Positions 18,170 to 24,038 of a DNA stretch of 60,186 nucleotides are shown here, in pieces; the first letter of the stretch is position 1, and the number at the start of each line of letters is the position of its first letter. Source of the stretch: Acidimicrobiales bacterium (GTDB lineage Bacteria; Actinomycetota; Acidimicrobiia; Acidimicrobiales; MedAcidi-G1); NCBI GenBank assembly GCA_029245675.1, contig JAQWOV010000022.1, forward strand, positions 1-60,186. The letters run 5' to 3'. Under the pieces are notes generated by a model, which saw only the letters and a list, made by a program, of their open reading frames with translations, was not told the origin of the DNA and did not search any database. A program made the position numbers and the translations under genes.

Positions 18170-19294
18170 ATGGCTGCTCAAGAAAGTTTTATCCCACCTC
18201 CGATGCCTGTTTTGAGCCGAATAGGGGAGTTGCGAGAAAGAGCGACTTCTTTGCCAGGTGGCGCTGTAGATCTTTCTGTTGGAAACCCGATAGACCCTGT
18301 GCCAGAAGTAATCATTCAGTCTCTGAAAGATCACGATTTAGCTCGCCCCTACCCCGACTTTGGTGGTCGTCAGGTAATCATGGGGGAGGTAATTAGTGAA
18401 TGGTCAGAGAAGCAGTTAAATACAGTAATTAACCCTTCTGATTATGGAATTTGTATAGGGACTAAAGAGTTTGTCGCTGGAGCACCAAAGATTTTGAGTC
18501 TTCGTGATCCTCTACGGGACACCGTTTTGTACCCAGAGGTTGCATACCCTTCTTATGCTATGGGCGCAGATTTAGCAGGGTGTCGAGCTGTTCCAGTCGC
18601 TATGGACGCCGACTGGAAGATAGACGTTTCGAGTATTGACCCAGAAGATGCGAAAAGGGCGTTGATGCTTTGGATCAATACGCCTGGAAATCCAGCTGGC
18701 GGCCTTGATGATCTGGAAGCAGTAGTTGAGTGGGGTCGCGAACATGGGGTGCCTGTCTTTAGTGATGAGTGTTATGTCGAATTCACTTGGGACGGCCCAG
18801 CTCAGTCTGTTCTCCAACATGGAAATGAAGGAGTGGTGGCCGTGCATTCTCTTTCTAAACGCTCGAATCTGGCAGGACTAAGATTTGGCTTCTATGCGGG
18901 CGACCCAGAAATAGTTTCGTATTGCCGTGAAATAAGAAGGCATCAAGGCCTCATGGTCTCCGGACATGCACAAGTAGCAGGCATTGCTGCATTACGAGAT
19001 CAAGAACATGTTGAAATCCAAAGGGAAAGATATAAAAACCGACTTGAACGTCTTGTAGGCATTCTTGCCCGTATGGGTATTGAAGCCAGCATGCCAAGAG
19101 GCTCTTTTTATCTTTGGGTTCCATCGGCAGAAGGGGGATCTTCTGGGTTGGCTTCTCTCCTCGCAGACAAACTTGGAGTCATTTCGGTACCGGGGGAAAC
19201 CTATGGGCCAAAAGGTGCCGGTTATGTGCGTTTGGCTGCCATAGTCTCAGAAGAGAATCTCTCACTATTAGAGAAGAGAATAGAAGGCTTGTAA
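18170..19294 (+). CDS. dapC: Succinyldiaminopimelate transaminase
   Basis: 374 residues, class I/II PLP aminotransferase. The PLP lysine is in HSLSKRSNLAGLRFG and the phosphate-binding region in INTPGNPAGG. It is followed by dapD and dapE, which fixes its role as the actinobacterial DapC that aminates N-succinyl-2-amino-6-ketopimelate. It begins 4 bp after hflX. Confidence 0.92.
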   Translation: MAAQESFIPPPMPVLSRIGELRERATSLPGGAVDLSVGNPIDPVPEVIIQSLKDHDLARPYPDFGGRQVIMGEVISEWSEKQLNTVINPSDYGICIGTKEFVAGAPKILSLRDPLRDTVLYPEVAYPSYAMGADLAGCRAVPVAMDADWKIDVSSIDPEDAKRALMLWINTPGNPAGGLDDLEAVVEWGREHGVPVFSDECYVEFTWDGPAQSVLQHGNEGVVAVHSLSKRSNLAGLRFGFYAGDPEIVSYCREIRRHQGLMVSGHAQVAGIAALRDQEHVEIQRERYKNRLERLVGILARMGIEASMPRGSFYLWVPSAEGGSSGLASLLADKLGVISVPGETYGPKGAGYVRLAAIVSEENLSLLEKRIEGL

Positions 19295-19343
19295 AAAATT
19301 AATTGTGTTCACTCTTAGAACGTAAGGAAGGTAGTCTCACACT

Positions 19344-20165
19344 ATGTCAGATATTCAAAATCAGATTGAAGAACTCTGGGACCGGAGAGAAACTTTAAAC
19401 CCAGAAGATTCTGATGCCAATACTGTGATCAATGAAGCGATCGAGTTGCTTGATCAGGGGAAGGTTCGAGTTGCTGAACCAAGCCCAGATGGAGTGATTG
19501 TAAATGAATGGCTAAAACTCGCCATCCTTCTTTTATTCAAACAATCACAAATGAGCACAATTGAAACAAAGCCGTTTGAGTTTGCTGACAAAATTCCGCT
19601 TAAAAAGAATTATCAACGTAGTGGGGTTCGTGTAGTCCCGGGGGCCTTAGCCCGCTGGGGAAGCTACTTGGCTCCTGGTGTAATTATGATGCCAAGTTTC
19701 GTCAACATAGGAGCTTGGGTAGGAGAGAACACCATGGTGGATACATGGGCCACAGTAGGCTCATGTGCTCAGATCGGACGAAACGTTCATCTTTCTGGAG
19801 GTGTGGGTATCGGGGGCGTACTCGAGCCTCCAAATGCCACTCCTGTTGTCGTTGGAGATGAATGCCTAATTGGCAGTAGGTGCATTGTTGCCGAAGGGGC
19901 ACGCGTAGGTGATGGGGTGGTACTTGGAGCGGGAGCCGTTCTAACAGCCTCTATTCCTGTAATAGACGCTGAAACTGGAGAAGAAGTTAGCCGAGGAGAA
20001 ATACCATCATGGTGTGTAGCAGTACAAGCCTCCCGTCCAAGAGAATTTCCCGGAGGAGAGTTTGGCTTACCATGTGTGCTTATCGTTAAGCATTTATCAG
20101 AAGGCGAACGCCACGATAAGTCAGCATTAAACGAAGTCCTACGAACCCACGGCATCACTACTTAA
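19344..20165 (+). CDS. dapD: 2,3,4,5-tetrahydropyridine-2,6-dicarboxylate N-succinyltransferase
   Basis: 273 residues. Left-handed beta-helix acyltransferase that uses succinyl-CoA to open the tetrahydrodipicolinate ring. The region from about 95 to 215 shows hexapeptide-type turns (VNIGAWVGENTMVDTWATVGS, IGGVLEPP, EGARVGDGVVLGAGAVL). AAGGAAGG precedes the ATG. It lies between dapC and dapE, giving the succinylase branch of DAP synthesis. Confidence 0.96.
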   Translation: MSDIQNQIEELWDRRETLNPEDSDANTVINEAIELLDQGKVRVAEPSPDGVIVNEWLKLAILLLFKQSQMSTIETKPFEFADKIPLKKNYQRSGVRVVPGALARWGSYLAPGVIMMPSFVNIGAWVGENTMVDTWATVGSCAQIGRNVHLSGGVGIGGVLEPPNATPVVVGDECLIGSRCIVAEGARVGDGVVLGAGAVLTASIPVIDAETGEEVSRGEIPSWCVAVQASRPREFPGGEFGLPCVLIVKHLSEGERHDKSALNEVLRTHGITT

Positions 20166-20172
20166 AACTTGT

Positions 20173-21222
20173 ATGTCTGACTTATTATCCCTTACTGCAA
20201 AATTAGTAGACATCCCTTCTGTAAGTTCAGAAGAGAAGGCAATAGCTGACTACATCGAGTCAGAGTTGCGCCAGATCCCTGGACTTCAAGTTGAGCGAAT
20301 AGGTGACAATCTTGTTGCACGTACCAACTTGGGCCACGCTCAACGGATACTCCTCGCGGGACACACCGATACAGTTCCAGGAACCCAAGGCTCACGGATC
20401 GAAGGAGATGTTTTGTGGGGGCTTGGAAGTGCTGATATGAAAAGCGGGCTTGCCGTTATGTTGGAGTTAGCTCGGACTATTACTGAACCAAAAATAGACA
20501 TCACTTGGGTCTTTTACGTTTGTGAAGAGGTGCAAAGTGATCGCAATGGTTTACGCCATCTTTTTGCAGAAGTAGATGAGTTACTTGAAGCCGATGCAGC
20601 AGTGCTTGGTGAGCCAACCAACGCAATGATCGAAGCAGGCTGCCAGGGGACGATGCGTTTTGAAGTGAGTTTAAGCGGAACAAGAGCACATACTGCAAGG
20701 CCATGGATGGGGGTAAACGCTATTCACCGCGCTGGACCGCTGCTTTCTGCCATTGATCAATATCAGCATAGGGAACCTGAAATCGATGGCTGTAAATATC
20801 GTGAAGCACTTCAAGTGGTGAACATCTCAGGGGGTATAGCAGGAAACGTGGTACCGGATGAAACAGTTTTGTTGATTAATCATCGGTATGCGCCTGATCG
20901 GAATGGTGAAGAGGCAGAGAGTCATGTGAAGGATTTTTTAGACCCGTATCTCGGAGAAGGAGATCTAATAACGCTAATTGATCACGCTCCGGCAGCAGTG
21001 CCAGGCTTAAATCACCCCCTGATTTCTTCACTTATTGAAAGTAATGAACTCACGGTTAAAGCAAAACTTGGCTGGACTGACGTAGCATTTTTTGCCGAAA
21101 GAGGAATTCCTGCTGTCAATTTTGGGCCCGGAGATCCAACTCTTGCACATACCGAAAATGAAAACGTTCAAAGGAAGCCCATAGAAGAAACATTTGCAGC
21201 TTTAGTTGATTTACTAACTTGA
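20173..21222 (+). CDS. dapE: Succinyl-diaminopimelate desuccinylase
   Basis: 349 residues, M20 metallopeptidase family, actinobacterial-type DapE. Zinc ligands and catalytic residues are visible in LAGHTDTVPG (His, Asp), GLGSADMKSG (Asp) and CEEVQSD (catalytic Glu), with GEPT and a C-terminal PGDPTLAHTENE (His). It removes succinate to yield LL-DAP, the DapF substrate. Separated from dapD by 7 bp. Confidence 0.94.
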   Translation: MSDLLSLTAKLVDIPSVSSEEKAIADYIESELRQIPGLQVERIGDNLVARTNLGHAQRILLAGHTDTVPGTQGSRIEGDVLWGLGSADMKSGLAVMLELARTITEPKIDITWVFYVCEEVQSDRNGLRHLFAEVDELLEADAAVLGEPTNAMIEAGCQGTMRFEVSLSGTRAHTARPWMGVNAIHRAGPLLSAIDQYQHREPEIDGCKYREALQVVNISGGIAGNVVPDETVLLINHRYAPDRNGEEAESHVKDFLDPYLGEGDLITLIDHAPAAVPGLNHPLISSLIESNELTVKAKLGWTDVAFFAERGIPAVNFGPGDPTLAHTENENVQRKPIEETFAALVDLLT

Positions 21223-21230
21223 ATTCAGAT

Positions 21231-21779
21231 ATGACAACTTGTCCAACTCTTGAGACAGAAAGACTGATTCTCCGACCTTTTACTGACGCAGATTTCGAGG
21301 ACTATTTGTCCATGATGGACAGCCCAGAGGTTAGAGAAGCATTGAGGATTTCAGAAGAAGAGGGGAGAGCCGAAGCTTGGTTTGGTCTCGCTGCATTTAC
21401 CGGACAGTGGAAATTACGAGGTACAGGACTATGGGCTCTTGATGAGAAAAGCACAGGAAATTTTGTAGGGCGAGCAGGGTTGCATAATCCTGAACGGCAC
21501 GACTGGCCTGGGGTAGAAGTTGGGTGGACACTTCATCCGGACTACTGGGGTTTGGGATATGCGACTGAAGCAGGGAAAGAAGCCGTCAGATACGGATTTC
21601 AAGAACTTGGACAGGAGCAACTATTCAGTACGATACTGACGGACAATTATCGATCACAAGCAGTGGCTAAAAGGTTGGGTTTCGTATTGAATGAAACTCG
21701 AAATTTATCGCATTACCCGGATGAACCTCATGGTATTTGGATTTTAGAGCGTGAGGAATACGAACTTAGATTTTCCTAA
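21231..21779 (+). CDS. GNAT N-acetyltransferase, RimJ/RimL type
   Basis: About 182 residues. Begins in the RimJ/RimL manner (LETERLILRPFTDADFEDY) and has the acetyl-CoA loop region GYATEAGKEAVRYGF and the late motif SQAVAKRLGFV. Substrate unknown: members acetylate ribosomal protein N-termini, amino acids or antibiotics. The ATG at 21231 is preferred; an earlier TTG at 21219 overlaps the dapE stop. Its last 14 bp overlap the lexA 3' end on the other strand. Confidence 0.85.
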   Translation: MTTCPTLETERLILRPFTDADFEDYLSMMDSPEVREALRISEEEGRAEAWFGLAAFTGQWKLRGTGLWALDEKSTGNFVGRAGLHNPERHDWPGVEVGWTLHPDYWGLGYATEAGKEAVRYGFQELGQEQLFSTILTDNYRSQAVAKRLGFVLNETRNLSHYPDEPHGIWILEREEYELRFS

Positions 21780-22404
21780 GCACTGTTACTACGCGTCCTT
21801 GGATGATTATATCTGTAGCGGGATAACGCATTTCGGAAAAAGAAGAATTTGCGGGAGTTAAGACGATTTCACTGTCTTCTTGCCGGAAGTATTTCACAGT
21901 GGCTTCATATTCAAATTCATTTGTGAGGGTCGCGACGACCAAATCTCCAGAATTAGCGTCAGATTGAGACTGCACAACAACATAATCTCCATCAAAAATC
22001 CCCGCATCAATCATCGAATCACCTTTTACTTTCACCATAAAAAGTTCACCATTACCTGTTAGAGAGGTAGGGAGCGGGAGGGATTCCTCAATATTTCCAT
22101 CAGCGAGTATGGGTCCACCAGCTGCAATTTGCCCTACTAAAGGTATGTACCGCACCTCTCCTCGCTCTCCAGTAAAGCCGGTCACTGGATCGCGTCGAAT
22201 CTTTATCCCGCGAGGTATTGATGGATCTCGCTCAATATATCCCTTGTCTTGAAGCGTGGACATGTGGGAATGAACAGTAGAAGGAGAAGTTAGACCGACA
22301 GCTTCGCCAATTTCACGAACTGAAGGGGGGTAACCCCGATCTCTAATTGCTGAATCGATGAAATTGAGAATCTGTTGCTGTCGGTTTGTAAGGTTTTTTT
22401 CCAT
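21766..22404 (-). CDS. lexA: SOS repressor LexA
   Basis: 212 residues from the ATG at 22404, which has GGTGG just upstream and matches the conserved N-terminus (LTNRQQQILNFI). The open frame continues to 22524 but that part runs through LexA boxes and is not coding. The winged helix includes PPSVREIGEAVGLTSPSTVHSH. The autocleavage Ala-Gly is in IAAGGPI; the catalytic Ser is in KGDSMID and the Lys in YEATVKY. It represses SOS genes including itself and, by box, recA. Divergent from a small membrane protein gene. Confidence 0.96.
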   Translation of the reverse strand: MEKNLTNRQQQILNFIDSAIRDRGYPPSVREIGEAVGLTSPSTVHSHMSTLQDKGYIERDPSIPRGIKIRRDPVTGFTGERGEVRYIPLVGQIAAGGPILADGNIEESLPLPTSLTGNGELFMVKVKGDSMIDAGIFDGDYVVVQSQSDANSGDLVVATLTNEFEYEATVKYFRQEDSEIVLTPANSSFSEMRYPATDIIIQGRVVTVLRKI

Positions 22405-22436
22405 ATTTCCCACCAAATTTAAATAAATGTTGTAAT

Positions 22437-22450
22437 CGAACATATGTTCG
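22437..22450. promoter_or_regulatory. LexA box 1 in the lexA upstream region
   Basis: CGAACATATGTTCG, a perfect 14-bp palindrome, 33 bp before the lexA ATG. This is the best operator of the cluster and implies autoregulation. Confidence 0.95.
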
Positions 22451-22469
22451 GTATCATATATTACATGAA

Positions 22470-22483
22470 CGAACACCTGTTCC
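22470..22483. promoter_or_regulatory. LexA box 2 in the lexA upstream region
   Basis: CGAACACCTGTTCC has both GAAC and GTTC half-sites with the right four-base spacing. Its left edge is exactly 33 bp from that of box 1, about three helical turns, so both boxes face the same side of the DNA. Confidence 0.85.
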
Positions 22484-22484
22484 C

Positions 22485-22513
22485 CGTACATATGTTTGCC
22501 GAACAAATGTTTC
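22485..22513. promoter_or_regulatory. Two degenerate LexA-like sites
   Basis: CGTACATATGTTTG (22485-22498) is a mismatched palindrome with one change in each half-site, and CGAACAAATGTTTC (22500-22513) keeps the left half-site but not the right. Together with the two good boxes they make a row of four operator-like elements in 77 bp between lexA and the divergent gene. Confidence 0.45.
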
Positions 22514-22579
22514 ATGTCAAGCATTTCTTTCGAACTTTTTGGTTTTCAGAGAAGTTTGTCTCACATTTTTATGCACAGC

Positions 22580-22594
22580 AAGAAATGTCACACC
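22580..22594 (+). promoter_or_regulatory. 15-nt element shared with the recA upstream region
   Basis: AAGAAATGTCACACC occurs here, 20 bp before the small membrane protein ATG, and identically at 12327-12341 upstream of recA. A 15-mer match between two DNA-damage-linked promoters is unlikely by chance in 60 kb. Possible common activator site or promoter core. Confidence 0.5.
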
Positions 22595-22613
22595 TATAAG
22601 AAAGGATGTAGCT

Positions 22614-22865
22614 ATGACAGCAGTAACACATATTTCCGTTTCACAAACTAATTCAGCTACGGCCTCACTGTTAGTTCCAGCTCAGGTCTATCGGCGACGC
22701 AGAATCGGTGTTTCAACTCTTCTTGCTGTAACTGTTTTCATTGTTTCCTTCTTAGGAGGAGAATTCCTTAGTGATATGACAGATAGGTCTGAATCGCCAT
22801 CTCTAGGAGTAACGAGTGAAATAAGTGTCTATGGAGCAGAGGCCGAAGACATTCCATGGAAATAG
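22614..22865 (+). CDS. Small single-pass membrane protein divergent from lexA, candidate SOS effector
   Basis: 83 residues from the ATG at 22614, chosen because AAAGGA lies seven bases upstream; the longer frame from 22539 has no such site. The layout is a Ser/Thr-rich cytosolic head, an Arg-rich YRRRR stop, one hydrophobic segment (about residues 33-48), and an acidic outer tail. In many Gram-positives the gene divergent from lexA encodes a one-pass cell-division inhibitor (YneA, DivS, mycobacterial ChiZ), usually with a LysM domain. Here no LysM is seen. Same-side LexA boxes suggest SOS induction. Function is inferred from position and topology only. Confidence 0.6.
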   Translation: MTAVTHISVSQTNSATASLLVPAQVYRRRRIGVSTLLAVTVFIVSFLGGEFLSDMTDRSESPSLGVTSEISVYGAEAEDIPWK

Positions 22866-22933
22866 AAAAATTACAGAATGTCGGCCAGAACTAGAAAATC
22901 TAGAATGAGAAGAGTCGAATAGCTAGTTGAACC

Positions 22934-23680
22934 CTATTTAGAGAGATATCGACAGAACAAAAACTTGTCTTCTGTTGCTAAGCCATTTAATTGAAACTGA
23001 TGAGGGTACGAAAAAAGAGGACCATTGATGATTCCAGAACTTTCTCCTCCTACCAAAAGAGGTGAAATTGTCAAACAAAGCTCGTCAACTAACTGCGCTT
23101 GAACTAATTGATGATTCAGCGAAGGTCCTCCTTCTGCAAGCACTACCTTTGCTCCACGGTCGAATAAATCTGTTAAGACAAAAGACAAGTCCACTGGCCC
23201 TACGCCGAGCGTCACTACCTCTGCTTTTTTTTCAAAATCCTCTGGCAAGTTTTCGTTTCCGCTTTCTGATGTGTAAATCAAAGGTTTTACGCCTTTTAAA
23301 TCATCTTGATCAAACATCGGGGTTTCTGAATCTAGATTACCTGAGCCAGAAATCACTGCTAGCCGCGGGATGTGATCCTGTCCGCGTTCAATTCGACGTT
23401 TTCCAGATTCACCACCAGGCACATGAGGAGTTCTGTAATTTTCGGCATGCACAGTGCCGCTTCCTACCAGGATTACGTCAGCAAATGAACGTAAGGTACT
23501 CAAGACTTTCTGGTCCGCTGGCCCTCCTAAACCACCAGAGGTCCCCGAGATATGTGTAGAGCCATCAATAGAAGTGATCATGTTGAGAAGAAGCCAAGGC
23601 CGATCAACATGAGGAGTTCTGACCTGATCGTAAAAGTCAATAGGATTCAGATTCATTTCAGAAGGGAATATGCGTTTCAT
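22934..23680 (-). CDS. RibD C-terminal/pyrimidine reductase family protein
   Basis: 248 residues, dihydrofolate-reductase-like RibD_C fold. Signatures are RPWLLLNMITSIDGS near the start, LRSFADVILVGSGTVHAENYRTP (NADPH site), and VVLAEGGPSLNHQL. The family reduces the ribosylamino-pyrimidine of flavin or deazaflavin synthesis, but stand-alone members without the deaminase domain are common in actinobacteria and their substrates are mostly unknown. A small inverted repeat (ACAGGC/GCCTGT, 23693-23709) lies just upstream. Divergent from the nrdJ leader. Confidence 0.8.
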   Translation of the reverse strand: MKRIFPSEMNLNPIDFYDQVRTPHVDRPWLLLNMITSIDGSTHISGTSGGLGGPADQKVLSTLRSFADVILVGSGTVHAENYRTPHVPGGESGKRRIERGQDHIPRLAVISGSGNLDSETPMFDQDDLKGVKPLIYTSESGNENLPEDFEKKAEVVTLGVGPVDLSFVLTDLFDRGAKVVLAEGGPSLNHQLVQAQLVDELCLTISPLLVGGESSGIINGPLFSYPHQFQLNGLATEDKFLFCRYLSK

Positions 23681-24038
23681 TACTCAAACCGTACAGGCTT
23701 AATGCCTGTGGAGAACTCCTTACGATTTCCACAACATTTTCCTATTTCGATCCACAAGAAAGTTCTCGTAAAGTGGGTCTCATAATCAGTGACGGAAGAT
23801 TCCGGCATGACGCGTTGAGATATCAATTTTGGTTTGTTGGCGTTAAGGCTCGGAACAGGGCCCCAAGCGGGGCCTTACGTGCGGTCTTTGACCTGGGTCT
23901 TTCGTCGCTGATTGTAATTCATTTTCTGGCTCCCACAAAAGAAGACTTGAAAGATTTAAGATGAAAAACCCACGACAGATAAAGAGTAATCTTCTACATA
24001 AAATAGAATATTTCTCATCAGAAAAGGAAGACTAAAAA
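23681..24038. other. Gene-free region between ribD-like gene and nrdJ
   Basis: 358 bp with no credible gene. A 63-codon + frame (23773-23964) lacks a ribosome site and lies across the folded RNA element described separately. The left third holds a 6-bp hairpin near the divergent gene start; the right third is AT-rich and ends in AAGGAAG, the nrdJ ribosome binding site. Confidence 0.8.
23782..23915 (+). ncRNA. Candidate structured leader RNA of nrdJ
   Basis: The arms 23782-23794 and 23903-23915 pair over 13 consecutive base pairs (two are G-U), closing a 134-nt domain. Inside, AGGGCCCC (23857-23864) and GGGGCCTT (23869-23876) form an 8-bp stem around the loop AAGC, and GGTC/GACC (23883-23893) forms a second hairpin around TTT. 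The domain ends 123 nt before the nrdJ ATG. No B12-box is seen, so it is not an obvious cobalamin riboswitch. A candidate RNA class called the nrdJ motif has been reported upstream of such genes in metagenomes; I cannot tell whether this is one. Confidence 0.55.

Noticed and set aside
22405-22524. N-terminal extension of LexA
   Set aside because: The frame is open only because the LexA boxes happen to lack stops; the conserved N-terminus and GGTGG support the ATG at 22404.
23782-23915. Cobalamin riboswitch on nrdJ
   Set aside because: The conserved B12-box was not found, and repression of the B12-dependent enzyme by B12 would make little sense.
23773-23964. 63-codon + frame upstream of nrdJ
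   Set aside because: No ribosome binding site, no protein-like pattern, and it runs across both arms of the folded RNA element.
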